Below, piece after piece: positions 21,134-34,165 of a stretch of DNA of 64,000 nt. The DNA is taken from assembly GCF_024679095.1 (NCBI RefSeq), contig NC_066553.1:3759994-3823993 (forward strand). Reading direction: 5' to 3'. Position numbers and translations under genes: made by a program. The DNA comes from Eriocheir sinensis (Eukaryota; Arthropoda; Malacostraca; Decapoda; Varunidae). The number at the start of each line of letters is the position of its first letter. Positions within the stretch are counted from its first letter, which is position 1. The notes under the pieces are model-generated. The model made no database searches. It was not told where the DNA came from and saw only the letters and a program-made list of their open reading frames with translations.

Positions 21134-22262
21134 CCTCCCACTGCACTCCCACTGTGTCCTTGATGCTCTGAGTTGTGCTAGGTATTCACAGAGAGCCTTC
21201 CCCTGCCTCCGCTAGTCCCTTGTCGGCACGTAACACCACCACCACCACAGTATTTCCTGCAGAAAACCATTAATAAACAGCAAGCATTAGAGCCAGACAT
21301 GCCCAAACCAGGACGCACGCAATTTTTCATATCCTGATGTCTGTGCAAATAATCGCTCAGTGGTCATTACTTAACTGTTTACCTCGTGTTATAAATGGAC
21401 TGAATTCAAGACTTATTATTTGTTAAACTTGTATATATGTTTTTAATACTGTTTGTAACTCATCGAAGTCGGGTTTAGGTTTACGGTGTGTCTACTTAAA
21501 AGGTTGTTGTGTCTTCGTTTTCGTTTCCCTTGAGCTTCAGTTGTCATTCCGGATGGACGCTTCCCCTGACCTGTGTGTCGGGTATCGCTCTGCTCTCCTT
21601 GTGGCTCCTCGCGCAGCGCCTCAACGTACCTGTAAGAACAAACAAAGAAAGGTGTTAATTTCAATGCCTTTATCTTAGGAAGAGTTTTTGTTTAATGCTG
21701 ACTGATGTAAGAAGATACCTGTCATACCATAAGAGTTTCAGTGAGATATTTATATAAGAAATTACTTCTCCTACAGGGTCACTGGTCACTGAATGTTCGG
21801 TTTCACAAGCTTCTCATAGGTTAAGAAGAGGTTGAGAGTTTTGGTACAGATAAAAGCAGTGTACGACAACTCAACAAATTTTCATTGAATATTTTAGGAT
21901 GATATATTGTAGTTGTGGCGAGATATCAGTGTACAGTATAAATCCTTCAGTCAGATACCAAAGTAAAGATGGCGAGGATATTTCATTTCCTAGTGAAACC
22001 GAAAAAAACACGCAAGACGGTTCGCTCCACCATAACAAAGAGCCCCTGCCGGGACTGTATATATGGAAAGCGGATGCCGGAGGGAGACTAGTACGTAAAT
22101 CCACCGTAATAAACCGGAAGAACATGTGCCTCGAATAACAAGTTGGGTCCCGAATCGACGGGGAAGAGGAAGACCGAGAGTGTGGCTATAGTCTGTGAGG
22201 GGACGAGGGGAGGGAGGAGAGCGTTCTTCCCTTCTCTGCACGGGTATGTGGCGCCCACTCTT
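21134..22262. other. Unique sequence
   Basis: No repeat family of the window is present. A 79-residue frame at 21899-22138 has ordinary composition but no recognisable domain and no supporting splice pattern, so it is not called. Confidence 0.35.
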
Positions 22263-22660
22263 GAACAGGTGAGGCTAGGTTAGGTTAGGTTAGGTTAGGT
22301 TAGGTCAGGTCAGGTCAGGTCAGGTCAGGTCAGGTCAGGTCAGATCAGGTTTTTCTTGGTTAGGTCAGGTCAGGTCAAGTTAGGCCAGGTCAGGTTAGGG
22401 TAGACTAGGTTGGGTTAGGTTAGGTTAGTTTAGGTCAGGTTTGGCTTGGTTAGATTTGGTCAAGTTAGGTCAGGTCAGGTTAGGCTAGGCTAGGCTGGGT
22501 TAGGTTAGGTTGGGTTGGGTTGGGTTGGGTTAGGTTAGGTTAGGTTAGGTCAGGTCAGGTTTGACTTGGTTAGGTTAGGTCAGATTAGGTCAGGTCAGGT
22601 CAGTTTAGGCTAGGTTGGGTTAGTTAGTAGGTTAGGTCAGGTCAGATTAGGTTTAGCTGG
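22263..22660 (+). repeat. Telomere-like TTAGG/TCAGG tract
   Basis: About 400 bp of pentamers in one register, alternating blocks of TTAGG and TCAGG with occasional GGCTA and GGTTG variants. TTAGG is the common arthropod telomere repeat and TCAGG is known as the beetle variant. The tract is internal, degenerate and flanked by unique DNA, so it is an interstitial telomere-like or pentamer satellite. Confidence 0.9.
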
Positions 22661-23239
22661 AGTCATGTGGGGTAATTTGGAGTGGGAATCACTATAAGAC
22701 TATTTTCCAGAAAGCCCCGTGGTTAATTTCGAAGCTACAACCGAGCTTCTTCACTCAGGGACCACATACCCGTAGAGAGATTGGGAATATGCGGGAGGGA
22801 GAGTCTGTGCTGTCACTCAGAATATATATCCTCTCCTCTCTGAAGATGAATATGTATTGTAGGTCAGTGGAGGAGGCGGACGTGGCAGCGATACTCGTGA
22901 GCGCAATAATGTGAGGGAATCTGGGTCACGTTTTCAAAGGGACAAAAATAAAGAGGTCTTGACAAACGCTCTCGGGAAATAAGATTTTTTTATATCCGTT
23001 GTTGCCTCAATTTAATGGTCTCTTGCCGAGCCTAGAAGCGCCCCTCTCTCTCCCTCCCTCCTTTTTTTTCTGGGACCTGGAAGTTTTCCCATCCCGAAGC
23101 CTACCTATATACCATCCGCCCCTTCACCCCCCTAAGCCTACATCCCTCGTCACCCCTTCCCTATTTGTTTGTGGTGTCTTCAATGCGCGGCTCAGTTGTT
23201 CGTCCCGTGCTGTGTGACAAAGCTGCGATGAGCCTTCTT
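22661..23239. other. Unique sequence
   Basis: No feature recognised; 23040-23160 is C/T-rich. Confidence 0.35.
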
Positions 23240-23590
23240 ATTACTTATTTTATCTCTTCCTCATCTTTTTTCAGTTATTTTTTCCCCTCCAGATCTGTTT
23301 TTTGTTTGTTTTTCTCTTCCACATCTTTTTTCAGTTTATTTATCTTTTCCAGTTCTTTTTATAGCTCATTTTTATCTTCCTAATCTTTTTTTCCAGTTCA
23401 TTTTTCTCTTCCTATTATTTTTATAGTTCATTTTTCTCTTCCAATTCTTTTTTTCCAGTTCATTTTTCTCTTCCAAATCTTTTTATAGTTCAATTTTCTC
23501 TTCCAGATCTTGATATAGTTTCTTTTTCTCTTCCAGATCTTTTTTCGTTCATTTTTCTTTTCCATATCTTTTTTAGTTCAATTTTTTTCC
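23240..23590. repeat. About 30-35-bp pyrimidine minisatellite
   Basis: Roughly ten units of the type 'agttcatttttctcttccag+atctttt', with landmark 'ctcttcc' or 'cttttcc' spaced about 29-36 bp (for example 23405, 23439, 23468, 23498, 23527). Confidence 0.8.
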
Positions 23591-24808
23591 TCAAGAACCT
23601 CGTCGTTTTACAGCAAGAATTTCTGTACTGCTTCCACATAATCCATCTTCATTTTAAGGAACTGTGGGCCTCAAACTGAAGGCTTAATCTAATCCGTCTA
23701 GCAACAACGAAAGCTAATTGTTGAACAGACTTTGACTAATGCGCGGCAAGATTGTGTCTCCTGTTAGATCCACCGTGCACTTCACCATGAGTCTCCCAGC
23801 TCACTCGTATCTGTGTCTCTCTCTCTCCCTCCATCTCCCATATCTCACCCTCCTCTCGCCCATACATGTATTCTCACAAGGCTAATCTCCCTCTCCCTTC
23901 CCTTTGATACTCCCAGCTACCTCTCACAACAAGGATATGGCCAAACAGCCGCGCAATACCTCACAACCTTATACATTTGTTCCAACGTTAGCGGTGAGTG
24001 TGACGCGGCAGCCAGATACCCCCGCATCTTGTAACTGTGATTGGGTGGGAAGGGAGACAGTATAGTAAAGTGCTGGTTCTGTTTGTTGTGGGTGGAGATT
24101 GTAACGAGGTAACATACTAACAAGATCACAACGCCTCGCTCACACCTCATTCAGTGGAGCTTGAGTGCATTTCTTCATGTTATTATTGTGGGTGGGTGGG
24201 TGGGTGTGTGAGTGACTGTGACGGAAAGTGAGTGAAATTGCTTAAACCTTCTCGCTGTGCATTTATTCGGCTAAGTCTCTGCCTAGCCGCCTCTGTATCC
24301 AAGCCGTTAACAGTGTCTTCCGTCTGGGGGATGAGGGTCGTATCGAAGTGACAAGGGGTGCGAAATTGCCCCAACCAGATCGATGTGCGTCCATTCGCTT
24401 GAGTCGGGTGCCATCTCCTCCCTTGCCACGGCGGGATTTGCCTAATATACCCCCGGCTCAGGGCGCTTAGGCGGGGAGACAGATGGCACTTCACGCCTGT
24501 TTTTCCTTCACTAATTGCAGGTAATATTTCCGTGAACCCAACTTGAAATGCCAGCGGGAAAACTCCATCTCTTTGCTCGTTCCCTTCGCCCGCCTGGGAG
24601 TGAATGGTGCGGTGAGGGAGAGAGAGAGAAGGGGAGGGAGATGGAGAGGGAGAGGGAGAAAAAAAATGGTGTTTCGCCTCGTTTCCTTCCTTTTTCATCC
24701 GTCTTTCTTTCCCTTGTGTGTAATTCTCTTTCGTCTTTGTCTATCTTCTGGTTCTCTCCTTTTTTTCTCCTTTTTTGTTGGTTTCCTCTGCATATTAGAC
24801 GCTGTTCA

Positions 24809-24812
<4 letters not shown>
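23591..24812. other. Unique sequence, no gene recognised
   Basis: Includes a (GGGT)-like run at 24189-24206 and a purine run at 24612-24665. The minus-strand frame at 24183-24698 (171 residues) shows no recognisable domain and is partly low-complexity. Confidence 0.35.

Positions 24813-24875
<63 letters not shown>
24813..24875. repeat. (CT)n microsatellite
   Basis: Pure CT dinucleotides. Confidence 0.95.
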
Positions 24876-24877
<2 letters not shown>

Positions 24878-25099
24878 CCTGCCCCCCTTCCCCTCCCTCC
24901 CTCTTAAGAAATGTTCCCTATCTCCACTAAATCGCATTATCGTATTACCCGAGTTGCTGCTCCTCGAAAGTAAATCCTCCATTACTATATTTTTAGCCGC
25001 CGGGCACATTATGCGGCGGGGCACGGCCGTATCGCCTCTGTTCAGTGGTATCCGTGTTATTGATTTCGGCGAGCGGGAAGAATGAATGTGTGTTACCTC
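24876..25099. other. Unique spacer
   Basis: Unique GC-balanced sequence; the palindrome-like 'gccgccgggcacattatgcg' sits at 24998-25017. Confidence 0.3.
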
Positions 25100-25745
25100 A
25101 TCTTCAGAAATTTTGCGGCCCTGTGAAAGATTTTGCAGTCAGATATACGGTAATTGTATTTAGAAATGTTTCCCCTGTATTGAATTCTGCAGGGACGAAG
25201 AATGTATGTTTGTGACCTCATCGTCAGTGATAGATTTTGCAGTCAGTCATTCGGTAATTGTATTTAGAAGTGTTTCCCCTGTATTGGTTTCTGCAGGGAC
25301 GAAGAATGAATGTTTTGTGGCTCATCGTCAGAAATTTGCGGCCCCGTGATAAATTTTGCAGTCAGATATTCGGTAATTGTATAGTTAGAAATGTTTCCCC
25401 TGTATTGGTTTCTGCAGGGACGAAGAATGAATATGTGTTGCCTCACTGTCAGAAATTTCGGCGCGGTGATCAATTTTGCAGTCAGGCATTCGTTGATTTT
25501 ATAGCTAGAAATGTTTCCCCAAGGTGTGAAAATCTAGGAGAAGACTCTTTTGAGATCTATTGAGATTAAATTTATAGTTAGAAATGTTTCCCCGGTGTGT
25601 GTAAATCTGCGGAAGGTCGTTTTAGCGATTGAATTATATAGTTTGAAAAGTTTCCCTCATGTTTAAACGTAGGGCAGGTTGGTGTTACGGTTTAATCAAA
25701 TGAATTACATAGTTTGCAAAGTTTCCCGCATGTTTGAATCTACGG
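25100..25745. repeat. Degenerating tandem repeat, about 105-120 bp
   Basis: 'gaaatgtttcccctgtattg' and 'ctgcagggacgaagaatg' recur. 'tttcccc' lies at 25169, 25273, 25394, 25514 and 25587, with weaker relatives at about 25650 and 25720. Spacing shrinks and similarity falls toward the 3' side. Confidence 0.85.
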
Positions 25746-26758
<1,013 letters not shown>

Positions 26759-26760
<2 letters not shown>

Positions 26761-27138
26761 CAGAAAGTGATGGGTGTGGCTTCTGTTTGGCTCATGGATG
26801 CCTGTGTGTGTGTGTGTGTGTGTGTGTTTGGGTACGTGGTTGTGGTGGCAGAGTAGGTCATTGTGGTAGTGGTAGTGGTGGCGGGGGTGTTAAGAGCGGC
26901 AACCCTCGTGTACTGTGGGGGCCGTTTGTCAGAGGCGAGGCTTTACCCAGGATACACTTGAGACTGGAATTCACAGCCGCGGAAGACGAATGGCACGGAG
27001 AGGATGTAGCTCACGTGGGCGGAGAAAAGGCTCTTGATTTGTGTAGCATGTGTGAACTCCACGTCACGGCGGCCGCCTCGGGAGAATATGTATGTGTTCC
27101 TTCGCGATATATTTCCTCCTTACGTCAGGAATATTTGA
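26759..27138. other. Unique sequence with small (GT)n
   Basis: (GT)n at 26803-26827. The remaining sequence is GC-balanced with no domain in any frame. Confidence 0.35.
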
Positions 27139-27359
27139 GGTTGGTATGATAAGACACTTTCGCTTCTCACATCAGCTATTTCTAAAGGTCAAAGAGGGGG
27201 TCAGTCGGGTTCTAATGAGTGTTTCTTCAGGTTCATGGTACAGAAGAAGGGTCAAACTACCACCAGGGTCATAAAACTACCCCTGGAAATGCCCACAACT
27301 CCTGCGAAAGCCTTGTCAAATATGTCTTCTTGGGCTGGGATATGTCTTGTAATACGACC
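27139..27359 (+). mobile_element. Inverted-repeat element family B, copy 2
   Basis: Compact copy running from GGTTGGTATGATAAGACAC to TGTCTTGTAATACGACC; the two ends are imperfect inverted complements. The body matches the copy at 59051-59270 almost base for base. Non-coding. Confidence 0.8.
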
Positions 27360-27494
27360 TGAAGTTCTGGCAGGTTTGAAGGAGTGAATGCAGTTTAGAT
27401 GGTCGAGAGGAGAGAAGAGATTGATTTTAGAGTTTGAACTGCACGTCACTACCTACGCAGATTGTGTTTGTGATTGTAAGTTGGATGGCTTCTC

Positions 27495-27860
27495 GTAGTA
27501 GGAATACGTAAGGTAGATGAACACTATTTGTTATTCATTTCTTAAGAGTATAGTTGTTATTTTCTCAGGCAACTCGGGTATATTCTGATTTCTTAAAAGG
27601 TAAATACATAAGTGTGTGAGACGGTATTATTTGCGACTGATTACTAAGATATATAAATGCAGGAATATGAAGGAAAATGAAGGAATAAGTAAGGTAGATG
27701 GACACTATTTGCTATTCATTTCTTAAGAATATACTTGTTATTTTCTTAGGCAACTCGGGTATATACTGATTTTTTAAAAGGTAAATACATAAGTTTGTGA
27801 GACGGTAACGTTTGCTGACTGATTACTAAAATATAGAAATGCAGGTATTTTGGTTGAAAC
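27495..27860. repeat. About 182-bp tandem duplication
   Basis: 'aaggtagatgaacactattt' to 'ctgattactaagatatataa' and 'atgcagg' is repeated from about 27689 with few changes ('aaggtagatggacactattt' onward). Confidence 0.9.
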
Positions 27861-28183
27861 TTTATTAGGTGATCGTGTACACAAGAAATACCGAACTGAT
27901 TGAAGTGTATTGGTCGCTGATTGGAACCCTTGCTGTGTCTTTTAAACGACCTTGACACACCAATTTCGGGAATTGATTTGGTCCTCGTTTCGGAAGTGGC
28001 GCTCGGCAATTCATAAAGGCTGTAATATATTCCGTGCAGCCCCCTGGAATAATGCATACCGCTGAATTATGCATGGCGTGATATGGCCGAACCTTTAAAC
28101 TTAGGCCTCAGCGCCGCGAAACATTTAACCGTCAGCGAAGGTCCGCCGTGACATCATTGGCTGCAGGGTTCCGTGTTTCGTAA
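27861..28183. other. Unique sequence
   Basis: No shared repeat or coding signal recognised in this stretch. Confidence 0.35.
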
Positions 28184-28453
28184 GGGGCCTCGCGGTGCAG
28201 TGGTTAGCATACTTGGCTCACAACCGAGAGAGCCCGGGTTCGATTTCCGGGCGGTGTGGAAACATTTGGGCGGCTTTTCCGATACCCTACGCCACTGTCC
28301 ACCCAGCAGTGAATGGGTACCAGGTATTAATCGGGGGTTGTGTCCCGTCTCCTGGGATCTGTTCCTTTCTCCTATAATTCCTTCCCCTTCTGTCTCTCTC
28401 CGGCATATGACCACAGATGTTGCGCCGACTGAACGAAACTTTCCAAACTTTTT
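28184..28453 (+). mobile_element. tRNA-Val-derived SINE, full-length copy 5
   Basis: Head GGGCCTCGCGGTGCAGTGG (A box) with loop CTCACAA and B box GGGTTCGATTTCC, followed by the complete tail. Flanking duplications are weak (TTCCGTGTTTCGTAA versus TTCCTTGTCTTAA). The head and tail retain all landmarks of the other full-length copies. Confidence 0.92.
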
Positions 28454-28885
28454 CCTTGTCTTAATGGTTTCTTATTTTCAACATCACTTGCTGCACAGTC
28501 TCCCACACCTGTTAATGTATGGGCTGCACAGTTTGATGTTTTGCAAGGTGGGGTTTTTTTTAATCTAGGAAGGAAAAATGACGATATTACTATTTTTTAT
28601 ATACATTTTTTATATAACTCGTTCTCCATTACGCGAAACCCAATCTGTCTCGTTGTCACTTTTACTGCAGCAAAATAGATAATTTATGCAAACACATACT
28701 TATGAGAGACATATAGACCGATAAATGGCAGACTATTTATGAAGCCAGATATTTATGAACTGTCGCATCAAAAATATAAATTACACAATCATTGTATGAA
28801 ATCAATGACACAATTGAAACTTATTAAGACCAATAAACACGTCCACGCGCGTGCGCATACACATACGCACACGCACACTCGCACT
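28454..28885. other. Unique AT-rich sequence
   Basis: No recognisable feature. Confidence 0.35.
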
Positions 28886-28929
<44 letters not shown>

Positions 28930-28938
28930 CACACACAC
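28886..28938. repeat. (CA)n microsatellite
   Basis: (CA)n with GC-containing edges from about 28858. Confidence 0.93.
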
Positions 28939-29214
28939 GAGATCATCTTTTCAACAAATAAATCCTCCTAGAAATTACAAAGGTTTACAGCACAGTGTTA
29001 AAGGCGACGCTGCAATACTCGAGGGACGGCCCGGGCGCGAGGGGGGCGGGGTGGAGGGAGCAGGGAGGTGTAAAAAGACCCAATACCGGCGGTGAAGCGT
29101 TCCCTCCAAGATTGATGGGCGTAGGGCGCTGATAGATGGGAGTAATAAGTCACTTGTGCTCCGCCGCGAGTCTCCACGCCGGCCTGAGACCCACCACCCC
29201 GCCTTTTATTGCAG

Positions 29215-29317
29215 GTCCACCGCCTCGGATACCTCTCGGCGACCCTCGGCGTCCCTCGCCCTGGCTGCCGCGCTGCACCACGCGCGGGGCGATTAAGTTT
29301 GTAGGTCGGCGCTTCAG
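29215..29317 (+). other. Splice-bounded candidate exon
   Basis: A 103-bp CpG-rich segment preceded by a pyrimidine-type acceptor 'ccttttattgcag' and followed by a strong donor CAG|GTAAGT. The frame through it (within 29136-29321) is open but short, with no recognisable domain, so it could be a UTR exon or chance. There is no neighbouring exon to confirm it. Confidence 0.2.
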
Positions 29318-29452
29318 GTAAGTTAATTTGCAACCTTTTGTTTTGTGCTATTAACACGATCACCGGTATTGTTTTGTTTTCCCTTTGTTTTCAATTACCA
29401 CTGTGTGATTTTTCATTAATTATAGTAATGGAATTATAGTTATGTTAATGTT

Positions 29453-29614
<162 letters not shown>

Positions 29615-29821
29615 CTTTTCTTTCAATGCCTACTGATCATTTATTTAGACGACGTAGATTGGTAGCTTTCAATGGTCAGTATTCATGAGTTCTGTGACTG
29701 TTTGTGTTGGCACATAATTTATGAATATAGGGAACGGAAAACAAAATTAGTAAAAAATGGAACTTCCAGCTGCCGAAATGTTCTGGTGAGGAAACTCTCG
29801 CCTTTATCGAAATACCTGATC

Positions 29822-30030
29822 ACAACAGTTTAAAGGGACAACACACCTGACCACCATAGTTTAAAGGGACAGCCTGACCGCCATAGTGTAAAGGGACAGC
29901 CTGACCGCCATAGTTTAAAGGGACAGCCTGACCGCCATAGTGTAAAGGGACAACACACCTGACCGCCATAGTTTAAAGAGGCAGCACACCTGACCACCAT
30001 ATCTTCAAGGGACAACACATCTAACCACTA
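29822..30030. repeat. 27-bp minisatellite
   Basis: Units of 'ctgaccgccatagtttaaag+ggacagc', spaced 27 bp at 29847, 29874, 29901 and 29928, then 31-33-bp variants carrying an extra 'acaca'. The last units degenerate. Confidence 0.9.
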
Positions 30031-30229
30031 CAGTTTCCAGGGCAACGTTCCTGATATATAAACAAATGCATTTTGCAGCGAACACCTTTCCAACGTTATT
30101 GTGGTAGGAAAGACGACCCACTATACGCTTGAGAGCCCGAACAAAATTACTACATCTGGCTGTCTTTTCAAGTGGGTGATCACTTGCCTACCTACACAAG
30201 CTACACAGCCACGGTAGTAACGATCGTGT

Positions 30230-30830
30230 TCTCACTGGGCGCCTAATTGTTGTCACCTGAAATACCGGGATTCAGACAATACGAGTGTGACCATGACCCG
30301 TGGTATGAATTAGCTGCTCCAACCCAACCTGTCTGAACTAGGTGCGCTGTCCATCGGTAGTAACTGTCGTATCATTGTCTGTCCGCCTCACCTGCTGTCC
30401 CCTTACAATATCGGGACAGGTGAGTGATTAGTCGTGACCGTGCCCACCTGCCGGACTAGGTGCACGACCCAACTACGGTTCGGTATTGAAAGTTGGAACA
30501 CTCGCTGCGCGCCCCACGTGTTTTCACCCTGAAATATCGAGGCTGGGACAATACGTGTGAGCATGTAAAGCTGCATAGGTAATCAGCGTCCGATATTGGG
30601 ATACGCGGAACGTGGGTGGGAAGTACACGTCCGGCAGTGGTTAAAGAGTGGAGTAAACGGAGGGGAGGTAGCGGGTGGAGGAAAATATCGCCTTTAATAC
30701 CAGGAATAAGGCAATGCAGGGGTGGGCGTCCCCCGAGCGGGTAATCAACTGTGGACTTCGCCGATATTGGGACACACCGAACGAGGGAGGGAAGTACACG
30801 CGGGAGAATAGTCCGAAAGAGAGTCGAACC
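30230..30830. repeat. Highly diverged tandem repeats
   Basis: 'cacctgaaataccgggattc' (about 30256) echoes 'caccctgaaatatcgaggct' (about 30526). 'gatattgggatacgcggaac' (about 30592) echoes 'gatattgggacacaccgaac' (about 30763), both followed by 'gggaagtacacg'. An old, decayed array with no coding frame. Confidence 0.55.
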
Positions 30831-31591
30831 GTGCCGGGGAGGAAGGGAGAGGGCGCAGAGGATCGATGATTTGCTGCGGAACGTCAAGCGGCAATGGAGC
30901 GTCTAATGGCCGGGACGTGGAGCGCGGGGCGGCCGGTCAGGGAAACTTGTTGAAGAGGAGCGCGGCGCCGGATGCTATGAAACAGGGAGAAAATGGATTG
31001 AGGGGGAGAGAGAGGGAGAGAGAGCATGTATATGTATGTGTGTGTATGTGTCTGTGTTTGTGTTTTCTTTGTATGTCTGTTTGTGTGTGTGGGGGGTTGG
31101 GGGGGGCATTTGGAGGGACAATGAAGAGTGGAAAAGTTTATAAGAGAAAGAGATAGGAAGCATGTAGTGCCCGTGAGAGCCAATATAAAGAACTGAGAAG
31201 CAAAGGCCTTGAGAAGTATACATAGCGACACAAGACACAAGAGAACAAGAGTGAAACCAAAACAACGCCGTCAAGAAAAAGAAGAAAACAACACTTCTGC
31301 AGACAGTAACTCTCCATCCAAAAGAAGACAAGAAATCAAGAGAGAAGTAAAAACAACCCTATCAAGAAACAAAGATGATCAACGCTCTTAGACAGACAGT
31401 AATTTCCCATCCTTTCATTAATTAATTGGTAGAAAACGTAAAACTTAATAACCGAGAGCCAACGAAGACCCGAACTCGCAAAACTATACATGAAAGGCTT
31501 TGTCCGCTCAACAACTTTCCCCAAAGATAATATGAATTAATTTAGGAAGTAGACGAAGTTAAGGAGACGAGGTTTTGGTGTCTGCGGAAGT
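30831..31591. other. Unique and A-rich sequence
   Basis: 30831-31000 is CpG-rich. 31010-31100 is GT-rich with a G run at 31090-31108. 31200-31550 is A-rich. No gene is supported. Confidence 0.35.
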
Positions 31592-32130
31592 TTGTCGTCT
31601 CTTTTGTCCGTAAATCCGTCCGTTCGTCCGTTCATAGGCAAGACACAGTGTTTCCTCGTTCTTTGCCGTCTATCCGTCTTTTTTTTCGTCCGTCAACCTG
31701 TCCGTCTGTGTAAATCCCCCCTATTCATCGTACGTTTAATTGTCCGTTTTTTTATCCGTCAGTCTGTCCGTTTCCCGTTGGTCCACTATATACCCTGTCC
31801 GTTTAATCGTCCCGTCCGTTCGTCAGCTGTTTTCCCCGTCCGTTCAGTCGTTCGTCCTTCCGTAAAACTGCCCGTCCGCTGGTCCGCGCCTTTCCCCGTC
31901 AGTTTAATCTTCCGTCCATCCGCAAGCCTCTCCGTTTCCCCTCCGTCCGTTCATATCCCCGTTCGTTTAATCTTGCATCCATCTGTAAGTCTGTCCGTTT
32001 GCCGTTGGTCCGCTCATTCTCCGTCTGTCCGTTTCCCGTTCATCCACTCTTATCTCCGTCCGTTTTAATCTTCCGTCCATCCGCAAGTCTGTCCGTCCGT
32101 TCGTCCGCTGGTCCGCCTTTTCTCCAGTTC
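31592..32130. repeat. Degenerate CCGTCCGTT-type minisatellite
   Basis: Dozens of 'gtccgtt', 'gtccgtc' and 'gtccgct' motifs with recurrent blocks such as 'tttaatcttccgtccatccg' (about 31905 and 32064). The 158-residue frame here is only this repeat translated. Confidence 0.8.
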
Positions 32131-32239
32131 GGATTCCGCTACAATGCTCTTCATAGGACGTCCGGCGCGCCTGTCATCCGGACGCGAGGGACGGAATTCT
32201 CATCTCCGGTTACGTTTATCAGGAGGCTTTTCCCGTCCA

Positions 32240-32585
32240 AGTGAAGAGGAGAATGATGAGGAAGGTGGTGGTGGTGATGGTGGTGGTGTTGACGAAGAGG
32301 AGGAGGTGGAGAAAGAGGAGAAAATGGAGAGGAAAGAGAAAAAGGAGAAGAGGAGAAAGAAAAGGAAATGAGAAAGGAAATGAAAAAGGAAAAGAAATGA
32401 TGGTGATGACGAAGAGGAGGAGGTGAAGAAAGAGGAGAAAAGGGAAAGGAAAGAGAAAAAAGAGAAGAGGAGAAAGAGAAAGGAAATGAGAAAGGGAAAA
32501 AATGATGGTGATGACGAAAAGGAGGAAATGGAGAAAGAGGAAAAGAAAGAAAAAAGGAAATGAGAAAGGGAAAGAAATGACGCAG
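32240..32585. repeat. Purine-rich tandem repeat, about 107-120 bp
   Basis: The landmark 'gatgacgaagaggaggaggt' occurs at about 32404, with relatives at about 32289 and 32511, separated by GAA/GGA-rich blocks. The Glu/Lys-rich and Ser/Phe-rich frames are artefacts. Confidence 0.8.
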
Positions 32586-33020
32586 AATAACAGTGGATCA
32601 TGATATCTCTTCATCAATCAATTATTTTTTTATATATTCTGCGAGGGTTAGCACGCTTGTCACGTTACCCATAGAAGTCCCAGTGTACTCCCTGCAAATC
32701 CTTCGTTACCGGGAATGTGACGTGTTGTGGTCGGCGTCCTGGGAGAGGTGGGCGTTCCTATACGTCATCCGTCACAGCACTGGTATGGGGAGCCGTATAT
32801 AGCGTGCGAAGAGTTGGCTCAAGGGAACGGACCGCACTCACACCGACCGGGGTATACTCAAGAGCGCTTACAAGGTTATCCTCACATTACTCTCTATTCG
32901 AGTACCGCTACCTTGGGTCCTAAGCCTCTAATGAGATAATCGTAATCCCGGAACTCATCTTGTCGACTGCTGACTAATGCTTTCAAGAGGGACAGGAATG
33001 ACGAGGAATATGAGATTTTG
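32586..33020. other. Unique sequence
   Basis: No feature recognised. Confidence 0.35.
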
Positions 33021-33230
33021 CGTCGTATTATAAAATATTTCGTCGTCCAAGCAAACATTTTCGGCAAGGAGCTTTGGGTCTTTCCAGGGGTAGATTTTTT
33101 ACCCTGGTGGTTGTTTGACCCTTATTCTGTACCACGAACCTAAAAACAACAACATGAGAACCCGTTTGACTTCGTTGTTGGCCTTTGGAAATAGTTGATG
33201 TGAGGTGTGGAAGCATTCAGCAATACCGAC
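33021..33230 (-). mobile_element. Family B, copy 3 (diverged)
   Basis: Shares 'ggtcgtattat'-type ends and the 'ctttccaggggtagattttt...ccctggtggtt...ctgtacca' core, but with many substitutions. It lies head-to-tail with copy 4, separated by about 7 bp. Confidence 0.7.
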
Positions 33231-33237
33231 TTATTTC

Positions 33238-33459
33238 GGCTAGTATTATGAGACATTTCGCCGCCAAAGAACACATATTTGACAAGACTTTCCTAGGAGT
33301 CGTGGGCATTTCCAGGGGTAGTTTTATGGCCCTGGTGGTAGTGTGACCCTTCTTCTGTACCATGAACCTAAAGAAACACTCATTGGAACCCGACTGACCC
33401 CATTTTTGACCTTTAGAAATACCCGATGTGAGAAGCCGAGGTGTCTTATAATGCCGACC
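33238..33459 (-). mobile_element. Family B, copy 4
   Basis: Ends GGCTAGTATTATGAGACATT and (complement) GGTCGGCATTATAAGACACC form the clearest inverted repeat of the family. The body matches copies 2 and 5. Confidence 0.82.
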
Positions 33460-33715
33460 TTCGAGAATGCAGGGCGCGGAATAGTTGGGCCGCGCGATTC
33501 AATGGGGACAATAACACTAAGATCATTGCGCATTTGACAACACGTGCAGCGTTTGGAAGTGTTATGTACAAGACTTCAGACGATTCAAGTTATGGGTGAT
33601 CGTGTTTGTGCTCACGTCGTAACAGCACGCTTCGCAGTTACTGACATGATATTGCTTTGTCGCGTTGGCTCTTAAGGGGGGATACTGTGATGTCTTCTTA
33701 CGTGGGCAAATGGTA
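33460..33715. other. Unique spacer
   Basis: No feature recognised. Confidence 0.3.
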
Positions 33716-34165
33716 TGACTGTTCCTCCTCCCCCTCCACATCTCCCTCCTTCCCCTGCTAGTTATCCTCCTCCTCCCCTCCTTATTATTCTTTCTTCTCT
33801 TCCTCTTGATATTTCTCCTCTTCATCCTCCTCCTGCTTGCCCTATTTCTCCTTCTCCTGCTAGTTCTATTCATCCTCCTGCTGTTGCTCTATTCCTCCTC
33901 CTCTCCCTTCTAATCCTTTTCCTTCTACCGTGATTTTCCTCTTCTTCGTCCTCCTAGTATTCCTCCTCCTCTTCCTTCTGCTAGTTCTCCTCCTCCTCCT
34001 GCTCCTGCTATTTCTCCTCCTCCCTCATCTTCTACTATTATTTTTCTCCTCACTCTCTCATTCTCTTTATCCTCCACGTTCTTGTCCTCATCTTCTCCTC
34101 CTTTCATTTTTTTTTAAACTTTTTTTCCTCCTCCTCATTCCACTATTTTTCCTTCAGTGACTAAG
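33716..34165. repeat. Polypyrimidine tract (TCC-rich)
   Basis: Almost only C and T on the plus strand, in (TCC)n-like blocks ('cctcctcctcctg', 'tctcctcctc'). Confidence 0.85.

Noticed and set aside
21899..22138. 79-residue frame with balanced composition
   Set aside because: No recognisable family, no upstream or downstream exon signals; too short to separate from chance.
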